64,000 nt of DNA. Source: Novosphingobium acidiphilum DSM 19966. GTDB lineage: Bacteria > Pseudomonadota > Alphaproteobacteria > Sphingomonadales > Sphingomonadaceae. The stretch lies in the NCBI RefSeq assembly GCF_000429005.1, contig NZ_AUBA01000002.1:1-64000 (forward strand), in the 5' to 3' direction. The first letter of the stretch is position 1. Each line of letters starts with the position of its first letter. Both the position numbers and the translations under genes were made by a program. The notes under the pieces are model-generated. The model was not told where the DNA came from, made no database searches, and saw nothing but the letters and a program-made list of their open reading frames with translations. Below, one piece after another: positions 8,266 through 16,739 of the stretch.

Positions 8266-8288
8266 ATTTGTTAGTAATACATACAAAT
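8266..8288. promoter_or_regulatory. 23-bp inverted repeat in the divergent LigM-like/MetE-like promoter
   Basis: Arms ATTTGT at 8266-8271 and ACAAAT at 8283-8288 enclose a second inner pair, GTA/TAC. The whole site reads ATTTGT-NN-GTA-N-TAC-NN-ACAAAT, symmetric at 18 of 23 positions. It lies midway between two divergent start codons (8203 and 8327), an ideal place for one regulator controlling both directions. Confidence 0.6.
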
Positions 8289-8326
8289 TGCAAGCCACAA
8301 AAACACATCGGAGAGGTCTTTTGGTC

Positions 8327-9457
8327 ATGCATCCCATTGCCACCACGCATGTTGGCAGCCTGCCGCGCGGGCCAGAGCTGGTTCCCCTGTTGCTGGCGCG
8401 CGATCATGGCCAGGCCTATGACGCCGATGAATTCGATCGCGTGGTGGGCGCCGCCGTGGCCGAAGCGGTCGATCGGCAGATTGCCGCCGGGGTCAGCGTG
8501 GTCAGCGATGGCGAATTGGGCAAAGTCGGCTATTCGACGTATATGACCGAGCGGCTGTCGGGCTTTGGCGGCGATGTGCCGCGCAAACCCGCGCTCGATC
8601 TGGCCCCCCTGCCCGATTTCCGCAAGAAACTGGCCGCGGTGATGGGCGATCAGGAATTTGTGCGCGCTGCCTGCATCGGCCCGGTCAAACTGGTCAATCT
8701 GCAACCCGCGCTCGATGATATCCGCCGCTTTGCCGCAGCATTGCAGGGCAAAGCCACGCGCGGGTTCATGAACGCCGCGTCGCCCGGCCTGATCACCGCG
8801 TTTCAGCCCAACCAGTTCTATCCCGGCCACGAGGCATACCTGGCCGATCTGGTCGATGCGATGCGCCCGGAGTACGAAGCGATCGTTGCCGCCGGGTTCG
8901 ATCTGCAACTCGATTGCCCTGATCTGGCGATGTCACGCCACACCGGGTATCAGGACCTGTCGGAAGACGAATTCGTGAAAATCGCCGCGGCCAATGTCGA
9001 GGCGCTGAACGCCGCCACCGCAAACCTGCCGCCCGAACGGATGCGGATGCACGTGTGCTGGGGCAATTACGAAGGCCCGCACGATCACGACATCCCGCTG
9101 GAACGCGTGGTCGACGTCATCCTGGCCGCGCGCCCTTCGACCATCCTGTTCGAAGCCGCCAACCCGCGCCACGAACACGAATGGAAAGTGTGGGCCGCCA
9201 CCAGGATTCCCGACACCAAGATCCTGGCCCCCGGCCTGATCGACACCTGTTCCAACTATGTCGAACACCCCGAACTGGTCGCGCAACGCATCGAACGCTT
9301 TGCCGCGATCGTCGGCACCGACCGCGTGATCGCGTCGACCGACTGCGGCTTCGGCACGTTTGCCGGCTATGGCAAGATCGACCCGGCCGTGACGTGGAAG
9401 AAGCTGGCTGCATTGCGCCAGGGCGCGGATATCGCGGCGGCGCGATCGGGGGGCTAA
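8327..9457 (+). CDS. cobalamin-independent methionine synthase-like methyltransferase (MetE C-terminal domain type)
   Basis: 376 residues, corresponding only to the catalytic C-terminal barrel of MetE or to the related epoxyalkane:CoM transferase family. The N-terminal ATTHVGSLPRG motif, the zinc-type ligands in MHVCWGN (His and Cys), a Glu in ILFEAANP and the distal Cys in STDCGFGTF are all present. A GGAGAGG ribosome-binding site precedes the ATG. Its divergence from a LigM-like enzyme, which makes 5-methyl-THF, suggests it passes that methyl group to homocysteine or another thiol and so recycles THF. The family is broad, so a non-methionine acceptor is possible. Confidence 0.78.
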   Translation: MHPIATTHVGSLPRGPELVPLLLARDHGQAYDADEFDRVVGAAVAEAVDRQIAAGVSVVSDGELGKVGYSTYMTERLSGFGGDVPRKPALDLAPLPDFRKKLAAVMGDQEFVRAACIGPVKLVNLQPALDDIRRFAAALQGKATRGFMNAASPGLITAFQPNQFYPGHEAYLADLVDAMRPEYEAIVAAGFDLQLDCPDLAMSRHTGYQDLSEDEFVKIAAANVEALNAATANLPPERMRMHVCWGNYEGPHDHDIPLERVVDVILAARPSTILFEAANPRHEHEWKVWAATRIPDTKILAPGLIDTCSNYVEHPELVAQRIERFAAIVGTDRVIASTDCGFGTFAGYGKIDPAVTWKKLAALRQGADIAAARSGG

Positions 9458-9504
9458 TTTGCCCCCTTTGAAGAGTGAGGCACATTTGCGTTCGTGCATG
9501 TCGC

Positions 9505-12500
9505 TCAATGAAAATCGCGCGATTTCGGGATGATCCGGGCATCACGCGGGTGGCCGCGCGTGGGGGCCGCGATGGGTCGGGCCACTTCGTCGGCTCTGGC
9601 CAGAACCGGCTCGAACGCCTGGTGCGACAGGCGCGACAGGTCGGCGCTGGCGTCGGTCAGGTGCGCGGCGATCACGTGGATCACTTCGTCGTCGTATTCC
9701 ACCCGGCCGCGCACTTCCATCAGGCGCGCGCCCATCACCACTTTGCGCTGTTTTTCCTTCAGGTCGGGCCAGATCACCAGATTGATCACCCCGGTTTCAT
9801 CCTCCAGCGTGATGAAGCACACCCCCTTGGCACTGCCCGGCTGTTGGCGCACCAGCACCACGCCCGCCACATGGACCATGGCGCGGGTCTTGCGCGTTTT
9901 CAGATCGCAGGCGCGCACGAAACCGCGTTCGGCCAGACGCGGGCGCAGAAATGCCATCGGATGCGCCTTTAACGACAGGCGCAGCGTCTGGTAATCGGCC
10001 ACCACTTCTTCGCCCGCGGGCATCACCGGCAGGCGCGTGCGCACCGCTTCCACCCCTTCGTCGCGCGCGCGCATCGCGGCAAACAGCGGCAGATCGGGCG
10101 CGGCGATCAGGCTGCGCGCCTGCCACAGCGCTTCGCGCCGCGATGCGCCCAGCGATCCGAACGCATCGGCCGCCGCCAGCCGCTCGATCACCGCCGGCGA
10201 CAGCCCGGCGCGCGTGCGCAGATCGGCCAGATCGGCATAGGCCCCCTCGTGCTGGCGCGCGGCGATCAGCGCGGCGGCATGGATTTCGCAAAAACCGTCG
10301 ATCTGCCGCAGGCCCAGCCGCAGCGCCGCCCCTTCAAGCGTGCAATCCCATTCGCTGTGGTTCACATCGGGGTGGCGCACCTCGACACCGTGGTCATGCG
10401 CATCGCGCACGATCTGCGCCGGGGCGTAAAACCCCATCGGCTGCGAATTGAGCAATCCGCAGGCAAAGGCCGCCGGGTAATGGCATTTCAGCCAGCTCGA
10501 CACATAGACCAGGTGGGCAAAGCTGGCCGCGTGGCTTTCGGGAAAGCCGTATTCGCCAAAGCCCTTGATCTGGTTGAAGCAGCGCGCGGCGAAATCGGGA
10601 TCATAGCCGCGCGCGATCATCCGCCCGACCATCATCTCTTCCAGTTCATGCACCATGCCCCGGCTGCGGAACGTGGCCATCGCCTTGCGCAGCTGGTTTG
10701 CCTCAAGGCTGGAAAACTTTGCCGCATCCAGCGCGATTTTCATCGCCTGTTCCTGAAAGATCGGCACGCCATACGTCCGCGCCAGGATCGAGGTGAGTTC
10801 ATCGGGCGGGCCGTGGCGCGGATCGGGCGCGGGGATCACCACCGCCTCGTCCCCGCGGCGCCGTTTCAGATAAGGGTGGACCATGTCGCCCTGGATCGGA
10901 CCGGGGCGCACGATCGCCACCTGGACCACCAGATCATAGAATTCGCGCGGGCGCAGCCGGGGCAGCATGTTCATCTGCGCGCGGCTTTCCACCTGAAACA
11001 CGCCGAGCGAATCGCCGTGGCACAGCATGTCATACACCGCCGGATCTTCGCGCGGCACGGTGGCCAGGGTCAGATCGCGGCCATGGTGCGCGCCCAGCAG
11101 ATCAAGGCATTTGCGGATGCAGGTCAGCATGCCCAGCGCCAGCACATCGACCTTCATGATGCCCAGCGCGTCGATATCGTCCTTGTCCCATTCGATGAAG
11201 CTGCGATCGGGCATCGCGCCATTGCCCACCGGCACGGTTTCAATCAAAGGCCCCTGCGTCAGGATAAACCCGCCGACATGCTGTGACAGGTGGCGCGGCA
11301 TGCCGATCATGTCTTCGGCCAGGCGTATCACGCGGCGCAGATGCGGGTCGGACAGGTCAAGCCCGGCCTGTTCCACGTTGCGCGTCCCGACTTCGCCGCC
11401 CCAGCTGCCCCATACGGTGCGCGCCAGCGCGCCGGTCACATCCTCGGTCAGGCCCATCGCCTTGCCCACTTCGCGGATCGCCATGCGCGGGCGATAATGG
11501 ATCACCGTGGCGCACAGCCCGGCGCGGTGGCGGCCATAGCGACGATAGATGTACTGGATCACCTCTTCGCGCCGTTCGTGTTCGAAATCGACGTCGATAT
11601 CGGGCGGTTCCTTGCGCTCTTCGGAAATGAACCGGTCAAACAGCAGCGCGTGCCGGGCCGGATCGACCGAGGTGATGCCCAGGCAATAGCACACCGCCGA
11701 ATTGGCCGCAGAGCCGCGCCCCTGGCACAGGATCGGCGGGGTTTGCGAACGCGCGAAGTCGACGATGTCCTTGATCGTCAGGAAATAGGTGGCAAGGTTC
11801 AGCTTGCCGATCAGCGCCAGTTCGCGGTGCAGCGTGGCCACCACCGCCTCGGGCACGCCCGCCGGATAGCGCCATTGCGCACCGATCCAGGTCTGTTCGG
11901 CCAGCCAGCCTTGCGCATCGCGACCCTCGGGGCAGATTTCCGCCGGGTATTCATAGCGCAGCTCGGTCAACGCAAACGTGCATTGATCGGCCAGCGCGCG
12001 CGTGGCGGCAATCGCGTGGGGCCAGCGTTCGAACAGGCGGATCATTTCCGCAGGCGGTTTCAGGTGGCGTTCGCCATGCGCTTCAAGCAGATATCCGGCG
12101 GCGGCCACCGTGGTGCGATGGCGGATCGCGGTCATCACGTCGTGCAGCGGGCGCCGCGCCGGCTCGTGATACAGCACATCGTTGATCGCCAGCAGCGTCA
12201 GTCCGTGTTCGCCCGCCAGCGCATCCAGCGCATTGATCCGCGCGACATCGTCGCCGCGATGCAACGCGCACGCCGCGATATGCCGCAACGCGGGGAGGCT
12301 GTGGACAAGATGGGGGACAAGCTCGGCAAAAGTGGTGGAAAGCGTGGTGATGACAGGTGGAGAACCTGTGCCCAACGCCACGACATTGCTGGGCACGGCC
12401 GTGGTCAGCGGCTGATCCAGATTGCGCGGCGGGATCGCCACCAGCGCCATGCCTTGCGCGTGATCGATCAGCATCGGCAGGGTGATGTCGCACCGGCCCT

Positions 12501-12891
12501 TTTCCTGCCAGTCGCCTTCGGGCGTGGCCATGCGGCCCAGCGAAATCAGCCGGCACAGGCGGCCATAGCCGGCGCGGTTTTGCGGATAGGCCAGAAACGC
12601 CAGGCCACAGGTGGTTTCGATGCGGCAGCCGATGATCGGGCGCAGCCCCAGCGCCAGCGCTTCGCCATGCAGGCGCACCACCCCGGCCAGCGAATTGGCA
12701 TCGGCAATGCCGATCGCGTCATAGCCCAGCGCGCGCGCCCGGGTGGCCAGATCCACCGCATCCGACGCGCCGCGCAGGAATGAAAAACAGCTCATCACCG
12801 CCAGTTCGACATAAGGCGAAGGCGCAAGGGGCGTGCCGCACCCATCGGGCACGGCATGGCGGCGTGCGGGGGTCAGTGGCGCTTCGGGCAT
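9505..12891 (-). CDS. dnaE2: error-prone DNA polymerase DnaE2 (ImuC)
   Basis: A 1128-residue C-family DNA polymerase of the DnaE2/ImuC subtype. An N-terminal PHP domain (FSFLRGASDAVDLATRAR) precedes the polymerase core with PDIDVDFEHERR, which holds catalytic aspartates, and GRGSAANSAVCY. The C-terminal part holds an OB fold (VHVAGVVLVRQQPGSAKG). In SOS mutagenesis it extends past lesions together with ImuA and ImuB. It is the last gene of the operon radical SAM / DUF4130-UdgX / dnaE2, starting six bases after the UdgX stop, and shares that operon's LexA box at 15560. Here it is separated from imuAB by about 3.8 kb rather than being adjacent. It converges on the MetE-like gene. Confidence 0.95.
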   Translation of the reverse strand: MPEAPLTPARRHAVPDGCGTPLAPSPYVELAVMSCFSFLRGASDAVDLATRARALGYDAIGIADANSLAGVVRLHGEALALGLRPIIGCRIETTCGLAFLAYPQNRAGYGRLCRLISLGRMATPEGDWQEKGRCDITLPMLIDHAQGMALVAIPPRNLDQPLTTAVPSNVVALGTGSPPVITTLSTTFAELVPHLVHSLPALRHIAACALHRGDDVARINALDALAGEHGLTLLAINDVLYHEPARRPLHDVMTAIRHRTTVAAAGYLLEAHGERHLKPPAEMIRLFERWPHAIAATRALADQCTFALTELRYEYPAEICPEGRDAQGWLAEQTWIGAQWRYPAGVPEAVVATLHRELALIGKLNLATYFLTIKDIVDFARSQTPPILCQGRGSAANSAVCYCLGITSVDPARHALLFDRFISEERKEPPDIDVDFEHERREEVIQYIYRRYGRHRAGLCATVIHYRPRMAIREVGKAMGLTEDVTGALARTVWGSWGGEVGTRNVEQAGLDLSDPHLRRVIRLAEDMIGMPRHLSQHVGGFILTQGPLIETVPVGNGAMPDRSFIEWDKDDIDALGIMKVDVLALGMLTCIRKCLDLLGAHHGRDLTLATVPREDPAVYDMLCHGDSLGVFQVESRAQMNMLPRLRPREFYDLVVQVAIVRPGPIQGDMVHPYLKRRRGDEAVVIPAPDPRHGPPDELTSILARTYGVPIFQEQAMKIALDAAKFSSLEANQLRKAMATFRSRGMVHELEEMMVGRMIARGYDPDFAARCFNQIKGFGEYGFPESHAASFAHLVYVSSWLKCHYPAAFACGLLNSQPMGFYAPAQIVRDAHDHGVEVRHPDVNHSEWDCTLEGAALRLGLRQIDGFCEIHAAALIAARQHEGAYADLADLRTRAGLSPAVIERLAAADAFGSLGASRREALWQARSLIAAPDLPLFAAMRARDEGVEAVRTRLPVMPAGEEVVADYQTLRLSLKAHPMAFLRPRLAERGFVRACDLKTRKTRAMVHVAGVVLVRQQPGSAKGVCFITLEDETGVINLVIWPDLKEKQRKVVMGARLMEVRGRVEYDDEVIHVIAAHLTDASADLSRLSHQAFEPVLARADEVARPIAAPTRGHPRDARIIPKSRDFH

Positions 12892-12897
12892 GGCCGA

Positions 12898-14307
12898 TCA
12901 CGCCCCCGCCACCAGCGCCAGATCGGCGGCAAAACGCGCCGCCTCGGCCACGCGCGCAGCCTCGCCCAGCCGCAACAGATAGGCCGGGTGGCTGGTGATC
13001 AGCAGCTGCGCGCCATCGTCCAGCGGCACAAAGCGCCCGCGTTCCTGTTGCAGGCTGATCGTGCGGCCCAGCAGCGCGCGCGCCGCGCTGGCACCCAGCG
13101 CCAGCACCACGCGCGGGCGCACCAGGTGGCGTTCGGCATCGAGCCACCAGCGACAGGTGTCGATCTCGCGCGCGGTCGGGGTCTGGTGCAGGCGTTGTTT
13201 GCCCTGTGGCACATGCTTGAAATGGCGCACCGCATTGGTCAGCCGCGCGGCATCAAGATCGAGCCCCGCAGTGCGCGCATGATCGCGCAGCACCTGGCCC
13301 GCCGGGCCCACAAAGGGCCGCCCGGCCAGTTCCTCGTGATCGCCGGGCTGTTCGCCCACCACCATCAGGCGCGCATCGACCGGCCCGTGCCCGGGCACCG
13401 CGCGGGTGCCGTTGCAGCCGATCGCGCAACGGCGGCACGCGGCCACCGCCGCATCGAGCGCAGCCAGGGTTTCGGGCGGGCGGCCCGCCTGTTCGCCGCC
13501 CAGCGCGATCATCGCGGCTTCGCGCGCCTGGGCAGACGCGATCAATTCGGGGATCAGGTCGGCCTCGGGCAGGTTTTTCCAGTACCGGCGCGGCATTTCC
13601 TTGACCATGGCCCCGATTTTCAGCCGCGCCGGGTTGAAGATCGACGCGTAATAGGTGCGCCACAGCGCCTCGGCCGGATCGCCCGCCGGGGCATCGCCGC
13701 GATCGGCCGGGGGGCCTTCGCGCAAGGTTTCGCCATCCCAGTGCAGCGCGCCCTGCGGGGTCAGGATCGACCAGCGCATGCCCGCAAAACGCCGCACGAA
13801 AAACCCGCCATTGGCGCGCAGGATATGGTGCCCCGGTTCAAACCAGGCGACATAGGTTTCGCCGTGCGCATCCTCGACCACGCGAAACCGCACAAACGCG
13901 CGCATCTTGTGAATGTCGCGCCGCACCGTGCGGGCCAGCGCATCGATCGCGCGCACATCGCGATCGGCGCGGTCGTCCATCAGGCGCGGCGCGGTCTGCA
14001 ACCGCCACAACAGGCGATAGAGCAGATCGAACCGCGCCGGATCGGCATGCAGCGCCGCGCGCCCGGCCAGTTCGAGATAATCGCGCGAGGCAAGCACCGG
14101 CGGCGCAGCGGCGGGCGGCGCATCTCCAGCAAGATCCGGCGGCGGATCGCCGGCGAACAGATCGCCCGCCACCGCCCCCGGCAACGACCAGATCACCCGA
14201 TCGGGCGCGATACCCGCCTGGATCAGCCGCCGCGCACTGTCGCGCCAGCCATCGAAATCATCGTGCGCCGCCACCGGCACGCACACGCGCGGGGCCAGCG
14301 CGGTCAT
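12898..14307 (-). CDS. DUF4130 domain fused to UdgX-type uracil-DNA glycosylase
   Basis: 469 residues in two parts. Residues about 1-250 match DUF4130 (TIGR03915), a probable DNA metabolism domain. Residues about 265-465 are a family-4-like uracil-DNA glycosylase of the UdgX type, with CRRCAIGCNGTRAVPGHGP, the active-site motif GEQPGDHEELAGRPFVGPAG, and the loop KQRLHQTP, whose His corresponds to the residue by which UdgX crosslinks to the uracil abasic site. The C-terminal TSHPAYLLR motif is present. Cys residues in the CRRC region and CRWWL are candidate 4Fe-4S ligands. The ATG overlaps the radical SAM stop by four bases, so the two are translated together. It likely recognises uracil in damaged DNA. 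Confidence 0.88.
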   Translation of the reverse strand: MTALAPRVCVPVAAHDDFDGWRDSARRLIQAGIAPDRVIWSLPGAVAGDLFAGDPPPDLAGDAPPAAAPPVLASRDYLELAGRAALHADPARFDLLYRLLWRLQTAPRLMDDRADRDVRAIDALARTVRRDIHKMRAFVRFRVVEDAHGETYVAWFEPGHHILRANGGFFVRRFAGMRWSILTPQGALHWDGETLREGPPADRGDAPAGDPAEALWRTYYASIFNPARLKIGAMVKEMPRRYWKNLPEADLIPELIASAQAREAAMIALGGEQAGRPPETLAALDAAVAACRRCAIGCNGTRAVPGHGPVDARLMVVGEQPGDHEELAGRPFVGPAGQVLRDHARTAGLDLDAARLTNAVRHFKHVPQGKQRLHQTPTAREIDTCRWWLDAERHLVRPRVVLALGASAARALLGRTISLQQERGRFVPLDDGAQLLITSHPAYLLRLGEAARVAEAARFAADLALVAGA

Positions 14308-15557
14308 GCAAACAGTTCCAGCTGTTCGCTGGCGCGCGGCGCCACGATAGCGCGCAGATCGGCGCGATCGGCCAGGATCACCGGGCGCCAGTCGGCGGCA
14401 ATGATGAACGGGCGCACTTTGGTCAGCGACTGGGTCAGCCGCGCAAGGTCCGCCAGATCGAGCCGCCGCATCCGCCGCGCCGACACAATGCCATTGACCG
14501 CGCGCACCCCCAGCCCCGGCACGCGCAGCAGCAGTTCGCGCGGGGCGCGGTTGACATCGACCGGGAACCGATCGCGGAATTTCAGCGCAAACGCCAGTTT
14601 GGGGTCGATATCGAGCGGCAGCATGCCGCCGGGATCGGCCGCCGCATGCACATCATCGAGCGAATAGCCGTAAAACCGCATCAGCCAATCGGACTGGTAC
14701 AGCCGGTGTTCGCGCATCAGCGGCGGGCGTTTCAGCGGCAGCACCGCGCTGGCATCGGGGATCGGGCTGAACGCCGAATAATACACGCGGCGCATGCCGA
14801 ACGCGCCATACAGCCCCGACGATTTGGTCATGATTTCGGCATCGCTGGCGGCATCGGCGCCCACGATCATCTGGGTCGATTGCCCGGCGGGGGCATAGCG
14901 CGGAGCATGGCGAAACCGGCGTCGTGCATCGCGCCCTTCGACAATCGCGCCCGCCATCAGATCCATCGCACCGGCAATCCGTGGCGCCGATTTGTCGGGC
15001 GCCAGCCGGGTCAGCCCGGCAACAGTCGGCAATTCCACATTGATCGACACGCGATCGGCAAACAGCCCGGCGCGGCGCACCAGCTCGGGATCGGCCTCGG
15101 GGATGGTCTTGAGGTGGATATAGCCACGGAATTCATATTCTTCGCGCAAGATCCTGGCAGATTCGATCAACTGTTCCATGGTGTGGCTGGAACTTTTGAT
15201 AATGCCCGACGACAGGAACAGCCCCTCGATATAATTGCGGCGATAAAACGCCATCGTCAGGTCGGCGACCTCTTGCGGGGAAAACCGCGCGCGCCGCACG
15301 TTCGAGCTTTTGCGGTTGATGCAATAATGGCAGTCGAAAATGCAGTGGTTGGTCAGCAGCACTTTCAACAACGAAATGCACCGCCCGTCGGGGGCATAGG
15401 CATGGCAGATGCCCATGCCCTCGGTCGATCCGATGCCTTTTCCGGTCTTGCTGCCCTTGCTGTCGCGCCGGGTGGTGCCCGACGACGCGCAGGATGCATC
15501 GTATTTGGCGGCATCGGCCAGAATGGCGAGTTTTTCGAGCGTGCTCGGCTGTGTCAT
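14304..15557 (-). CDS. putative DNA modification/repair radical SAM protein (TIGR03916)
   Basis: 417 residues. The radical SAM cluster motif is CIFDCHYC (CX3CX2C), preceded by LLKVLLTNH. An N-terminal stretch (KYDASCASSGTTRR) and a C-terminal helix-hairpin-helix (ELLLRVPGLGVRAVNGIVSARR) fit a DNA-binding repair enzyme, COG4277/TIGR03916. The last residues, EQLELFA, match the beta-clamp-binding consensus QLxLF. A LexA box lies two bases upstream of the start codon, making this the lead gene of an SOS operon with the UdgX fusion and dnaE2. The reaction is unknown, but its constant partnership with DUF4130/UdgX points to processing of modified or damaged bases. Confidence 0.9.
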   Translation of the reverse strand: MTQPSTLEKLAILADAAKYDASCASSGTTRRDSKGSKTGKGIGSTEGMGICHAYAPDGRCISLLKVLLTNHCIFDCHYCINRKSSNVRRARFSPQEVADLTMAFYRRNYIEGLFLSSGIIKSSSHTMEQLIESARILREEYEFRGYIHLKTIPEADPELVRRAGLFADRVSINVELPTVAGLTRLAPDKSAPRIAGAMDLMAGAIVEGRDARRRFRHAPRYAPAGQSTQMIVGADAASDAEIMTKSSGLYGAFGMRRVYYSAFSPIPDASAVLPLKRPPLMREHRLYQSDWLMRFYGYSLDDVHAAADPGGMLPLDIDPKLAFALKFRDRFPVDVNRAPRELLLRVPGLGVRAVNGIVSARRMRRLDLADLARLTQSLTKVRPFIIAADWRPVILADRADLRAIVAPRASEQLELFA

Positions 15558-15559
15558 TC

Positions 15560-15574
15560 GTTCCTTATATGTTC
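15560..15574 (-). promoter_or_regulatory. LexA (SOS) box of the radical SAM-UdgX-dnaE2 operon
   Basis: GTTCCTTATATGTTC is an exact GTTC-N7-GTTC, the LexA site of alphaproteobacteria. It sits just two bases upstream of the start codon at 15557. On the coding strand its second half reads AAGGAAC, so the operator also supplies the only Shine-Dalgarno-like sequence for this gene. Confidence 0.88.
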
Positions 15575-15612
15575 CAAATCACCACAACGCCAGCACCTGA
15601 ATGGGCAATCGT

Positions 15613-16632
15613 TCAGCCGCGTAGTGGTGCCATGAAGATCACCGCCGGGATCGCCGGCGTGTTGCGCGGGGCCAGACCCAGCACAGGCAGCACGCCCATG
15701 CGGCCAAACCCCTGATGCGCCAGCCATGGCAGGCCCAGCCCGACGGCGGTACAGATGATCCAGTAGGTGGCGGCGTGCGGTGGCAGATGCATGCGGATCA
15801 GCGCCGCGCGCGCGCCGGCGGTGCCCAGGATATGCAGGACATAGATCGTCATCGACGCGCGGCCCAGGCTGATCAGCAGCGGCGACCGGGCGATCAGGCG
15901 CGACAGGGCCAGCGCCGCCGCGATCCCGCACCACGCCGCGGGCAGCGAAGCGGGCATCAGATAGGGCGTATCCCCGGTCAGCGGCAGCATCACCAACGCC
16001 GCGCACCACAGCGCCACCGCCAGCGGCAGGATCACCAGCGCCATGCGCGTGTCCAACGCGCGGATCGGCGCGGAGACCAGCACCCCCACCGCAAAGAACC
16101 CCGCCTGATAGCACAGCTGGTGCCCGATCCGATCGCCATCGAGCCATTGGCTGGCCACCATACCTGCCAGCGCCAGCGGCGCCAGCAGCCACAGCCGCGG
16201 ACTGACCAGCGCCGTGACGATCATGAACACCATCAGCGCATAAAGGAACCAGAACGGGGAAATCGGCCGCCACGCAATCATGGCCAGCGCCGACCATTGC
16301 GCATGGCCATTGGTCACGCCTGTCAGTTCAACCCCCAGCACGCCCTGCACCAGCGACCACAACACGTAAGGCCAGGCGATCGTCCACACCTTGGCCATGA
16401 CGAACGCACGCGGCCCGCGCCGCAACGATCCCGGCACGTTCAGCCCGGCCAGCACCATGAACAAGGGCATGTGAAAGGTATAAAGCCCCAGATCAAAGAG
16501 ATGCCAGCCGGCCCCGCGCGCGATGCCTGCCGCCGCCAGTCCGCGCTCGGCATGCCCCGCCACCACCAGCACGATGCCGATGCCGCGCGCCAGATCGAGC
16601 CAGTCCACACGCCGCGCGTTCACCGATGCCAT
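15613..16632 (-). CDS. acyltransferase 3 family membrane protein
   Basis: 339 residues with about ten hydrophobic segments and the N-terminal acyltransferase-3 signature RVDWLDLARGIGIVLVVAGH, with the catalytic-type His after the first helix. FHMPLFMVLAGL follows. These inner-membrane enzymes O-acetylate or succinylate surface sugars. A GCAGGA site precedes the ATG at 16632. The gene separates imuB from the second SOS block and has no obvious role in DNA repair. It may be an insertion into an ancestral imuA-imuB-dnaE2 array, transcribed by read-through or from the 107-base gap behind imuB. Confidence 0.85.
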   Translation of the reverse strand: MASVNARRVDWLDLARGIGIVLVVAGHAERGLAAAGIARGAGWHLFDLGLYTFHMPLFMVLAGLNVPGSLRRGPRAFVMAKVWTIAWPYVLWSLVQGVLGVELTGVTNGHAQWSALAMIAWRPISPFWFLYALMVFMIVTALVSPRLWLLAPLALAGMVASQWLDGDRIGHQLCYQAGFFAVGVLVSAPIRALDTRMALVILPLAVALWCAALVMLPLTGDTPYLMPASLPAAWCGIAAALALSRLIARSPLLISLGRASMTIYVLHILGTAGARAALIRMHLPPHAATYWIICTAVGLGLPWLAHQGFGRMGVLPVLGLAPRNTPAIPAVIFMAPLRG

Positions 16633-16739
16633 TCCTGCCGACTTGCGAAGGTAGAGCCAAGGCTCCGGCCCGCAGCGTATGCACGGCGCACCCTGGTTGC
16701 ACCGCACAACGGATCGATGATGGAGGTATTTGGCGCCGC

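Noticed and set aside
6593..8326. Upstream extension of the MetE-like reading frame
   Set aside because: It runs antisense to the LigM-like gene, and a proper GGAGAGG and ATG exist at 8327.
10249..14667. Long plus-strand open frames opposite dnaE2 and the UdgX fusion
   Set aside because: They are Arg/His-rich antisense shadows of well identified minus-strand genes.
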